Positions 40,830 to 47,778 of a DNA stretch of 55,081 nt are shown here, in pieces (position 1 is the stretch's first letter; each line of letters starts with the position of its first letter). The notes beneath the pieces were generated by a model. That model was not told the origin of the DNA. It did not search any database and saw nothing but the letters and a program-made list of their open reading frames with translations. Source of the DNA: Thermoleophilia bacterium (GTDB taxonomy: Bacteria > Actinomycetota > Thermoleophilia > Gaiellales > Gaiellaceae); the NCBI GenBank assembly GCA_025929895.1, contig JAICPI010000013.1, positions 1-55,081 of the forward strand, given 5' to 3'. The translations under genes and the position numbers were made by a program.

Positions 40830-41728
40830 CAGAACTCCCTGTCGTAGTCGACAGACCCATCGGGACCGATGTGCGCGGATGCGCGCCGCGCCGCCCAGCA
40901 CTGGTAGTTGACCGCGACCGGGTTGAGGGTCATGTGCGTGTCTGCGTGCTCGATGTGGCACTGGAGCACCGTCACGTCGCCGCCAAGGCCCATGGGGCCG
41001 ATGCCCGTCTCGTTCAGCAGCCCGTAGAGCTCGTCCTCGAGCTGGGCCACGACCGGGTCGGCGTTGCGCGTGCCGATCGGCCGCATGATCGCCTCCTTCG
41101 CGAGGTACATCGCGTAGTCGGCGCTGCCGCCGATCCCGACGCCGACGATCCCGGGCGGGCAGGGCTTGCCGCCCGCGCCGACGATCGACTCGAGCACGAA
41201 CTGCTTGATCCCCTTCACGCCGTCGGCGGGGACGCACATCTTGAGGAAGCTCATGTTCTCGCTGCCCGAGCCTTTCGGGACGCATTTGACGTCGAGCCCG
41301 TCCCAGTCGGCGACGAACTCCCAGTGCACGATCGGCAGGCGGTGCCCGATGTTCGGCCCGGTGTTCTCGCGCGTGATCGTGTGCACCGCGTTCGAGCGCA
41401 GCGGGTGCTCGATCGTCGCGCGCGCCGTCCCGTCGCGCAGGCCCTCGTAGATGCGCGTCGGGTGAAGGGGAAAGTGCTCGCCGACGCGCACGTGGTAGAC
41501 CGCGACACCGGTGTCCTGGCAGACGAGGTTCTTCTCGCTGTCGGCGACGTTGATGTTGCGGTGGATCGTCTCGAGCACGCGCTTCCCCGGGACGGACGTC
41601 TCGCGCTCGCGCGCGGCCGCGAGCGCGTCGCGCAGGTCCTGCGGGATGTCCTTGAGCGCCCAGACGTAGAGATGTGCGGCCGCATCCTCGACCGTGTGCT
41701 GCAGGTCCGTCGTCACGTCGATGCTCAT
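40829..41728 (-). CDS. Class I fumarase / L-tartrate dehydratase-type alpha subunit
   Basis: The 299-residue protein has the three cysteines expected to hold the [4Fe-4S] cluster: Cys70 (VCQDTG), Cys190 (GGKPCPPGIVGVGIGG) and Cys257 (VLQCHIEHADTH). The family stretches KGSGSENMSF and ENTGPNIGHR are also present. It is the catalytic Fe-S subunit of a two-subunit class I hydro-lyase adding or removing water across a C=C next to a carboxylate. The ATG at 41728 makes an ATGA overlap with the flavoprotein stop. The C-terminal part (YQCWAARRASAHI) is as in tartrate dehydratase alpha chains. Substrate may be malate/fumarate or an analogue. Confidence 0.92.
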   Translation of the reverse strand: MSIDVTTDLQHTVEDAAAHLYVWALKDIPQDLRDALAAARERETSVPGKRVLETIHRNINVADSEKNLVCQDTGVAVYHVRVGEHFPLHPTRIYEGLRDGTARATIEHPLRSNAVHTITRENTGPNIGHRLPIVHWEFVADWDGLDVKCVPKGSGSENMSFLKMCVPADGVKGIKQFVLESIVGAGGKPCPPGIVGVGIGGSADYAMYLAKEAIMRPIGTRNADPVVAQLEDELYGLLNETGIGPMGLGGDVTVLQCHIEHADTHMTLNPVAVNYQCWAARRASAHIGPDGSVDYDREF

Positions 41729-42906
41729 GCCTTCGCTTTCTCCGCGGCGGCCTTGCCTGCGCGGCGGCCGAACACGGTGCACTCGAGGAGGGAGTTGCCC
41801 ATCATGCGATTGCGCCCGTGGGTGCCGCCCGCGATCTCGCCGCACGCGAACAGCCCCTCGAGCGTCGTCTCGCCGTGCTCGTCGATCACGAGCCCGCCGT
41901 TCTGGTAGTGGAGGACGGGGTACGTGAGGAGCGGCTCGCGCAGCGGGTCGATGCCCCCGCCGCGGTAGCGCCGCAGCATGTACGGCAGCGAGATGTTCGC
42001 GTCGCCCTCCGAGATCCTCGTCGTGTCGAGGTAGACCGCGGGACGCCCGTCGGGCGTCTCGACGCCCTTGCCCTTCGCCACCTCGTCGACGATCGCCTGC
42101 GACACCGCGTCGCGCGGGCCGAGCGAGTCCGTGAACTCCTCGCCGTCGGCGTTCAGCAGCACGGCGCCGTACGCGCGCGTCGTCTCGGGGATCGAGTAGC
42201 CCTGCATCGTCTCCGGCCACGCGCCGCCGTTCGGGTGGTACTGGAGCGCGTCGAGGTCGCGCGCCTCCGCGCCGAGGTCGAGCGCGATCTGCGTGACCTC
42301 GCCCGTCGCCCCGGGGTGGTTCGTCGTGAGCTCGCCGCGCTCCTCGGCCTCGCGGTAGCAGCGGCCGCCGGCGGCGAGGACGACGGTCGCAGCCTCGAGC
42401 TCGTGGTCGCCGACGCGTGCGCGCCATCCGTGCTCCGTCGGGACGAGCTCCGAGAGCGGAGCGTTCGTGTGCGTCGTCGTCGCCGAAGAGGCGACTGCGG
42501 CGCGGAGCGCCTTCGTGATCGCGTGGCCGGTTCGATCGCCCACCTGGAGCAGCCGCTTCCGCGTCGCGCCGCCGCAGCGGGCGAGCCTGTAGCCGCCGTT
42601 GTCCCGCGTGAACTCGACGCCGACGTCCTCGAGCCAGTGGATCGCCGACGGCGCCTCGGAGGTCAGGATCTCGACGAGGCGACGATCCGCGGTCTCGTGG
42701 CTGGAGGCCCACACGTCCTGCGCGTGGATCTCGGGCGAGTCGTCCTCGCCGAACGCGGCCTGGATCCCGCCCTGCGCCTTCGCCGAGTTGCAGGACTGGA
42801 GCGACCCCTTCGCCGCGAGCGCGACGCTGGCGCCCGCACGCTCGGCCGAGACCGCGGCGGCGAGCCCGGACGCGCCGCTCCCGATCACGAGGACGTCGTA
42901 GGGCAC
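41725..42906 (-). CDS. Short FrdA/SdhA-family flavoprotein (fumarate reductase-like), first gene of sulfur operon
   Basis: The 393-residue protein has the FAD-binding GSGASGLAAAVSAERAG (9-25) and AQGGIQAAFG. It keeps the dicarboxylate active site of fumarate reductases: QYHP (His224), ETTR (Glu241, Arg244), GPRD (Arg265, position of the catalytic proton-donor Arg), LHY (His333) and HGRNRMMGNSL (Arg367). It is about 200 residues shorter than FrdA/SdhA because the C-terminal helical domain is missing. The covalent-FAD His is absent (Ser-Cys-Asn-Ser). No iron-sulfur or membrane-anchor subunit genes follow. GTG 42906 has TAGATT six bases upstream. It is coupled to the fumarase genes, so a reductive malate-fumarate-succinate type sequence, or a sulfonate analogue of it, is suggested. 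Confidence 0.88.
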   Translation of the reverse strand: MPYDVLVIGSGASGLAAAVSAERAGASVALAAKGSLQSCNSAKAQGGIQAAFGEDDSPEIHAQDVWASSHETADRRLVEILTSEAPSAIHWLEDVGVEFTRDNGGYRLARCGGATRKRLLQVGDRTGHAITKALRAAVASSATTTHTNAPLSELVPTEHGWRARVGDHELEAATVVLAAGGRCYREAEERGELTTNHPGATGEVTQIALDLGAEARDLDALQYHPNGGAWPETMQGYSIPETTRAYGAVLLNADGEEFTDSLGPRDAVSQAIVDEVAKGKGVETPDGRPAVYLDTTRISEGDANISLPYMLRRYRGGGIDPLREPLLTYPVLHYQNGGLVIDEHGETTLEGLFACGEIAGGTHGRNRMMGNSLLECTVFGRRAGKAAAEKAKA

Positions 42907-42912
42907 CCGCTG

Positions 42913-42941
42913 AATCTACCACCGGATTGCTGATCCGTCAC
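42913..42941 (-). promoter_or_regulatory. Promoter of the eight-gene sulfur/C4-acid operon
   Basis: TAGATT (42918-42913) is six bases before GTG 42906. GTGACG (42941-42936) lies 17 bases upstream as a plausible -35. It sits in the 51-base gap after the dehydrogenase gene, so the operon can be controlled apart from lysR. Confidence 0.6.
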
Positions 42942-42957
42942 ATCAGCACTTCTTATG

Positions 42958-43911
42958 TCACCAGACGGAGCGGAGGAGCTCCTCCACCTCTGCGGGAGCG
43001 GCCTGACGGGGGTTCACGCGGTTTCCCGTCCGGCCGGCAGCGGCCTCGGCGAGGCGCGTGAGGTCGGCTTCGGGGACGCCGGCGTCGCGGAGGCGCGTCG
43101 GGCCGGAGAGGGCGGCGAGCTCGGTCACGCGCAGGGCGGGGTCGTCCGGGGCTCCGATCGCCTCGCCGAAGCGGCGCACGGCGTCGGGCGCGTAGCGCGA
43201 GTTGAAGCGCAGCGCGGCCGGCAGCACGATCGCGTTCATCGTCCCGTGCGCGAGCCCGTACGTCCCGCCCACGGCCTGTGCCATGGCGTGCCCGAGCCCG
43301 AGCCCGGCGAGCGCGAGCGCCTCGCCGGCATGCGCCGCGCCCTCGAGCAAGTGCGTGCGGAGCTCGAGGTCGGCCGGCTCGTCGAGCACGCGCGGGAGCA
43401 CGTCTGCGATGAGCGCCGCGCCACGCAGCGCGCTGCGGTCCGCCTCCGCGTTCGCCCCGGTGACGTAGAGCGCCTCGGCGCAGTGGGCGAGCGCGTTCAT
43501 CGCGGTGCCGCCCGTCTCCGCGCGTGGAAGCTCGAGCGTGAGCTTCGGCTCGTAGACGATCCCGGCCATCGTCGCCCCGCCGCCGCCGCCGACGATGTGC
43601 CGCTGCGGGTCGCGGACGCCGAACGTCGGCGTCCATTCGGAGCCGGAGTACGTCGTCGGCACCGAGACGACCGGCAACCCGCGTGCGGCGGACGGGGCCT
43701 TCGCGGTGTCGATCGCGCTCCCGCCGCCGACCGCGAGCAGCCCGTCGACGTCGTCGGGCGCCTCGATCCGCTCGGACGGGATCTCCCGCCACGTCGCCGC
43801 GGCCGGCAGATCGAGCTCCAACCACCGCTCGCTCGCGACGAGCAGCGGACGGCTGACGCCGGTCTCCCGCAGCACGTCCTCGAGACCGTCGATTCCCCAG
43901 CGAACGATCAC
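42958..43911 (-). CDS. Iron-containing alcohol dehydrogenase family, maleylacetate reductase-like
   Basis: The 317-residue protein has GGGSAIDTAKAPSAARGLPVVSVPTTYSGSEWTPTFGV, split across the NAD and substrate regions, then TAMNALAHCAEALYV and GLGLGHAMAQAVGGTYGLAHGTMNAIVLP with the metal-binding histidines. The TTYSGSE-TP stretch is typical of maleylacetate reductases, but the family also contains dehydrogenases acting on sulfonates such as isethionate. The GTG at 43911 makes a GTGA overlap with the LysR gene. It lies 51 bases upstream of the sulfur operon's first gene. At 317 residues it is somewhat short for the family. The role is unknown. Confidence 0.82.
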   Translation of the reverse strand: MIVRWGIDGLEDVLRETGVSRPLLVASERWLELDLPAAATWREIPSERIEAPDDVDGLLAVGGGSAIDTAKAPSAARGLPVVSVPTTYSGSEWTPTFGVRDPQRHIVGGGGGATMAGIVYEPKLTLELPRAETGGTAMNALAHCAEALYVTGANAEADRSALRGAALIADVLPRVLDEPADLELRTHLLEGAAHAGEALALAGLGLGHAMAQAVGGTYGLAHGTMNAIVLPAALRFNSRYAPDAVRRFGEAIGAPDDPALRVTELAALSGPTRLRDAGVPEADLTRLAEAAAGRTGNRVNPRQAAPAEVEELLRSVW

Positions 43912-44801
43912 GCGAGCCGCTCGGTCCCGAACGCGACGAACGCGTCCGCGACGCGCGTCGGCGTCCGCCGGGCAGCGCGCACGAGCGAGACGTCGCGGAC
44001 GAGGTTGAGCCCGCGCACGCGCGCCTCCGCCAGCGTCCCCGCAGCGAGCTCCGACTCGACCGCCGAGCGCGAGATGAACGTAATCCCGTAGCCGCCGAGC
44101 ACCGCGCGCCGCACGGACTCCTGGAGGCCGAGCTCGAGCGGGACGTCGAAGTCGCGCAGCCGCCCACCGCTCCGGCGCAGCTCGTCCTCGAGCAGCTGCC
44201 GCACGCCGCCGCCCTCCTGCATCACGATCAGCGGCTCCTCCCGCAGCTCGTCGAGCGTGACGTTCCGACCCGCGAACCGGTGGTCGGCCGGGGTCGCGAG
44301 GATCACCTCGTCGCGGAAGAACGGCTCGAAGGCGACGCCGCGCTGGCGCCGCGCGGCGCCGACGATCCCGAGCTCGAGCTCGCGCGCCGCGACGAGCTCG
44401 ACGACCGCGTGCGTGTCCGCGACCGTCAGCGAGACCTTGATGCCCGGGTGCTCGCGCTGGAACTCGCAGAGCAGGGTCGGGATCACGATCGCCGCGGGGC
44501 CGGTCGAGGCGCCGAGGTCGAGCGTCCCCGTCAGCTCTCCCTCGCCGACCGCCGCGACGTCCTCGAGCAGGTGCTCCTCGAGGGAGAGCATGCGCTGCGC
44601 GCTCCGGTAGAGCCGACGCCCCGCCTCCGTCGGCTCGACGCGCCGGCCCGAGCGGTCGAGCAGCTGACGGCCGAGACGCTTCTCGAGCGCCCGGATCTGC
44701 TGGCTGACCGCGGGCTGGGTCACCCCGAGCCGCTCCGCGGCCTGGGAGAAGCTCTTGCGCTCCACCACCGCGCAGAATGCCGCGAGCTGCCTCGTGTCCA
44801 T
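43908..44801 (-). CDS. LysR-type transcriptional regulator
   Basis: The 297-residue protein has the LysR helix-turn-helix at residues 3-60, with AAFCAVVERKSFSQAAERLGVTQPAVSQQIRALEKRLG as its core. A periplasmic-binding-protein-like effector domain follows (about 92-290), with LGASTGPAAIVIPTLLCEFQREHPG opening it. It resembles CysL/CbbR-type regulators of sulfur or carbon metabolism. The ATG at 44801 has CATAAT eight bases upstream, overlapping the promoter of the divergent DUF354 gene. It is cotranscribed with the dehydrogenase gene and sits just upstream of the sulfur operon on the same strand, so it is the obvious candidate regulator of that operon. The effector is unknown. Confidence 0.92.
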   Translation of the reverse strand: MDTRQLAAFCAVVERKSFSQAAERLGVTQPAVSQQIRALEKRLGRQLLDRSGRRVEPTEAGRRLYRSAQRMLSLEEHLLEDVAAVGEGELTGTLDLGASTGPAAIVIPTLLCEFQREHPGIKVSLTVADTHAVVELVAARELELGIVGAARRQRGVAFEPFFRDEVILATPADHRFAGRNVTLDELREEPLIVMQEGGGVRQLLEDELRRSGGRLRDFDVPLELGLQESVRRAVLGGYGITFISRSAVESELAAGTLAEARVRGLNLVRDVSLVRAARRTPTRVADAFVAFGTERLA

Positions 44802-44808
44802 AAGGATT

Positions 44809-44815
44809 TATTATG
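44809..44815. promoter_or_regulatory. Overlapping divergent -10 elements of lysR and the DUF354 gene
   Basis: Minus-strand CATAAT (44815-44810) is eight bases before the LysR ATG. Plus-strand TATTAT (44809-44814) is 14 bases before ATG 44829. This is the only clearly AT-rich spot in the neighbourhood. Confidence 0.5.
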
Positions 44816-44828
44816 GCCACTCCTCTCG

Positions 44829-45845
44829 ATGAAGGTCTGGATCGACATCACCGCGGCGGCCCACGTGCTCGTCTTCCGTCCGCTGATCGCGCTGCTCCGC
44901 GAGCGCGGGCACGAGGTCGAGCTGACCTCGCGCGAGTACGGGCAGACGCTCGAGCTGCTCCAGCTGCACGGGCTCGACGCGACCGTGCTCGGCCGCCACG
45001 CGGGTCGGGGCCGCGTGCACAAGGTCCGCGCCATGCTCGCGCGGCTGCACGCGCTCCGCCGGTGGGCGCGACCACGCGGCTTCGACCTCGCGCTGGCGCA
45101 TGGCTCGCACGAGCTGACGCTGACGGCTCGGCGCCTCGGTATCCCCAGCGCGACGACGTTCGACTACGAGTGGGCGCGCTTCCAGCACACGCTCGGCTGC
45201 CGCGCGGCGACCAAGGTCGTCGTTCCCGACGCGATCCCCGCGGAACGGCTGCGCCGGTACGGGGTGGGCCCGGGGAAGCTCCTCCGCTACCCGGGGCTGA
45301 AGGAGGAGTACTACCTCGCGGACTTCGAGCCGGACCCGAGCGTGCCGGGGGAGCTCGGCGTCGACCCGACCCGCATCGTCGTCGTCTTGCGCCCGCCGCC
45401 CGACGTGTCCTTGTACCACCGCCATGCGAACCCGCTCTTTCCGCGGACGCTCGCGCTCCTCGGGCGCCGCGAGGACGTTCACGCGGTCGTGATCCCGCGC
45501 ACGCAGGAGCAGCGCGCCCGGGTCCGCGAGCTTGCGCTTCCGTCGGTGATCCTCCCCGAGGGCGCGGTGGACGCGCAGAGCCTGATCGCGCAGGCCGACC
45601 TCGTCGTCTCCGCCGGCGGGACGATGAACCGCGAGGCGGTCGCGCTCGGCGTTCCGGTGCACACGACGTTCGGCGGACGCCTGGGGGCGCTGGACGAGGC
45701 GCTGATCGCGAGCGGCCGGCTCGTGCCGCTGCGCGACCCCGACTCGCTCGACCTGCGCAAGCGCGAGCGGGGTCCCGGCGAGCGCATCCGCCGGGACCCC
45801 GCCGAGCTGCTGGAGCTTCTGCTCGCGGCGCGGGGCGCCGGTTAG
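44829..45845 (+). CDS. DUF354 family protein (GT-B-like)
   Basis: The 338-residue protein begins MKVWIDITAAAHVLVF, then GHEVELTSREYGQTLELLQLHGLDATVLGRH, the hallmark of DUF354. C-terminal motifs include SLIAQADLVVSAGGTMNREAVALGVPV, which resembles the donor site of UDP-GlcNAc 2-epimerase and GT-B enzymes. DUF354 proteins occur in archaeal and bacterial glycan loci and are thought to be glycosyltransferase-like. The ATG at 44829 lies 14 bases after TATTAT, which overlaps the -10 of the divergent LysR gene. Its TAG shares four bases (TTAG) with the TAA of the convergent PhoX-like gene. Function is inferred. Confidence 0.85.
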   Translation: MKVWIDITAAAHVLVFRPLIALLRERGHEVELTSREYGQTLELLQLHGLDATVLGRHAGRGRVHKVRAMLARLHALRRWARPRGFDLALAHGSHELTLTARRLGIPSATTFDYEWARFQHTLGCRAATKVVVPDAIPAERLRRYGVGPGKLLRYPGLKEEYYLADFEPDPSVPGELGVDPTRIVVVLRPPPDVSLYHRHANPLFPRTLALLGRREDVHAVVIPRTQEQRARVRELALPSVILPEGAVDAQSLIAQADLVVSAGGTMNREAVALGVPVHTTFGGRLGALDEALIASGRLVPLRDPDSLDLRKRERGPGERIRRDPAELLELLLAARGAG

Positions 45846-47284
45846 AGCAGCCCCTCCTGCCACGGCCCCCAGATGGCGAACGACACGCCCGTCGACTGGA
45901 GGTTGACGAACAGCGTGTGCGTGTCGGGGCTGAACGTCGCGCCGGCGAACTCGTCGCTCGTCCGGCCCGGGTACGCGTTCAGGGCGAAGTCGAACAGCAG
46001 CCCTTCCCGCGTCAGCCCACGGAGGAAGTTCTGGCCGCTGCTGTCCTCGCAGATGAGGACGCTCTTGCCGCGAGGCGAGATCGTGATGTTGTCCGGCATG
46101 TCGAGCACCTGCTGCGACGGGCTCTGGAAGAGCAGCGTGAGCGTCTCCGAGCGGATGTCGTACGCCCACACCTGCCCCCAGCCGGTGCCGAAGCCGCCGC
46201 CGAGGTTCGGCGTCGCCGTCGGGGAGCCGCCCTGCGTGGAGACGAAGAAGATCCGCCGGTTCCAGTAGTCGATCCCCTCGAGCCGGCTGAACTTCGCGGC
46301 ACCCTTCGACTCGCCCTCGAGGTACACGAGCCGCGCCGCGGGGTCGTTCTCGATCCCCTGCGGGAACGTCGGATCGGGGTCCTCGATGTCGACCCACTCG
46401 ACCGGGTACGTCGTCCCCACGGTCTGTCCGTGGCTGAGGTCGATGTTCGGCTGCCCCGTCACCTTGAGGATCTGGAGGCGGCCGCCGTCGGCGACGCGCT
46501 TGTCCGCCATCGGGTTGTTCGGCGGCAGGTAACGCCAGAACCCCGAGGCGTACGCGAAGTCGTCCTCGGTCTGGTAGACGGTGCCGGACGCCGGGTCGAC
46601 CGCAATCGCTTCGTGCGCGAAGCGGCCGGCGTTTCGGATCGGCGTGCCTTTCCGATACTCACCCGGGCCGAGCGACGCCGGCACCTCGAACAGGTAGCCG
46701 TGCTTCTGGGTCAGGTTGATCGTGGTGCCGACGAACGTCCGGTTCGCATCCGGGCCGTTCGTCGTCTCCTCGCAGGTGAGCCACGTGCCCCACGGCGTCG
46801 CCCCGCCGGCGCAGTTGGCGTTCGTGCCGTTGAGGCTGACCCAGTCGCCTGCGAGCGTCCGGTCCGCGTTCAGCTCGAGCGTCGTCGTCCCGCCGCCCGA
46901 CCGCGGGTCGTACGCCCTCGACGGGTCGCCGAAGGCGGGCAGCTCGAAGAGGTTCTCGTGGTTTCGCACGACGCGCGTACGGCCGCGAACCGAGAACGTG
47001 GCCATCCCGTCGTTGCGCGCCGGCGTCGGGACGCCGTCCGACATCGGCTTTCCGATGAAGCTCAGCTGGCGGTAGCTGAACCCGGCGGGAAGGTGCAGCA
47101 GCACCTCGCCCGTGTCCTCCTCCGGGATCGGCAGGAGCGGGCCGTACCCTCCGTTCTCCTGCGCCCACTTCGGCCCATTCGCGGCGCGCGCCGCGAGCCC
47201 GCCGAACGGGCCCGCGGCCGCGCCGATCCCCGCGAGCGTCGCTGCGCTCTGCTTGAGGAACGTCCTGCGACTCGCTGTCGCCAT
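45842..47284 (-). CDS. Tat-exported PhoX-like alkaline phosphatase (DUF839)
   Basis: The 480-residue protein has a Tat signal (SRRTFLKQSAATLAGIGAAAG) and a PhoX/DUF839 beta-propeller-like body. It shows RNHENLFE near residue 107, TWLTCEETTNG, GRFAHEAIAVDPASGTVYQTEDD, DMPDNITISPRGKSVLICEDS and FAGATFSPDTHTLFVNLQ. Members with complete metal sites are Ca/Fe-dependent phosphatases; many actinobacterial ones are uncharacterised. The ATG at 47284 has GAGGGGAGA just upstream, so this gene has a normal leader. It is divergent from the small gene at 47356. A role in organic phosphate use is likely. Confidence 0.87.
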   Translation of the reverse strand: MATASRRTFLKQSAATLAGIGAAAGPFGGLAARAANGPKWAQENGGYGPLLPIPEEDTGEVLLHLPAGFSYRQLSFIGKPMSDGVPTPARNDGMATFSVRGRTRVVRNHENLFELPAFGDPSRAYDPRSGGGTTTLELNADRTLAGDWVSLNGTNANCAGGATPWGTWLTCEETTNGPDANRTFVGTTINLTQKHGYLFEVPASLGPGEYRKGTPIRNAGRFAHEAIAVDPASGTVYQTEDDFAYASGFWRYLPPNNPMADKRVADGGRLQILKVTGQPNIDLSHGQTVGTTYPVEWVDIEDPDPTFPQGIENDPAARLVYLEGESKGAAKFSRLEGIDYWNRRIFFVSTQGGSPTATPNLGGGFGTGWGQVWAYDIRSETLTLLFQSPSQQVLDMPDNITISPRGKSVLICEDSSGQNFLRGLTREGLLFDFALNAYPGRTSDEFAGATFSPDTHTLFVNLQSTGVSFAIWGPWQEGLL

Positions 47285-47315
47285 GTTCTCCCCTCTCGAC
47301 GTGTGTCGTCTCCCC

Positions 47316-47332
47316 CTCGGGCAGAGCCCGAG
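47316..47332. promoter_or_regulatory. Six-base-pair hairpin between divergent genes
   Basis: CTCGGG (47316-47321) and CCCGAG (47327-47332) are inverted around five bases, in the 71-base space between the PhoX-like gene and the small gene at 47356. It lies just upstream of the TATACT of the latter. It may be an operator or a leader hairpin of the PhoX-like mRNA; the stem is short. Confidence 0.3.
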
Positions 47333-47340
47333 ACGGCCCC

Positions 47341-47346
47341 TATACT
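47341..47346 (+). promoter_or_regulatory. -10 element for the small gene at 47356
   Basis: TATACT, close to consensus, is nine bases before the ATG. Confidence 0.6.
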
Positions 47347-47355
47347 CGCCCCGGC

Positions 47356-47778
47356 ATGGCCGGGGGTCAAACGGGAACTCCCGCTGCGAGCGGGGAAAAG
47401 GCCCCGGGGGAGGGCATTCTCGAGCAGTTCGTCGCCCGCGCCCTCGCGCTCACCGACGCCCGCCGCGAGGCCGTGGCCAGCCGTCGGGCCGCGACCGACG
47501 AGGCCGCGTACGGGACGTCCCTGCGCGCCGGAGCGGAGGCGCTCGTCGACTGGGGCGAGCCCTACCTCCTCGCCCGTCGCACGCTCGCGGCCGCGCACGT
47601 CCCTGACGCCCTCGAGCGCGAGGAGCTCTCGCCCGCGGAGCGCGCCCACTGGAACGACGTGGCGAGGCTCGTCCGGCTCGCGATCGACGAGATGCTCGTG
47701 GCCCTGGCGGGCAACGAGGTCCTGCACCCGAACCATCTGCGCGCTCTGTCGGCCGCGTGGGGGTTCCGCTCGGACTAG
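47356..47778 (+). CDS. Small helical protein of unknown function
   Basis: I do not recognise this 140-residue protein. It is predicted by eye to be almost all helical, with a disordered Gly/Ala start (first ~20 residues) and segments such as ILEQFVARALALTDARREAV, GAEALVDWGEPYLLARRTLA and HWNDVARLVRLAIDEMLVAL. It has no signal peptide, Cys or membrane segment. The coding frame is supported by a TATACT hexamer nine bases before the ATG, an isolated position between genes, and codon third-position GC like the neighbours. Its TAG shares four bases with the TAG of the convergent helicase gene. Confidence 0.7.
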   Translation: MAGGQTGTPAASGEKAPGEGILEQFVARALALTDARREAVASRRAATDEAAYGTSLRAGAEALVDWGEPYLLARRTLAAAHVPDALEREELSPAERAHWNDVARLVRLAIDEMLVALAGNEVLHPNHLRALSAAWGFRSD

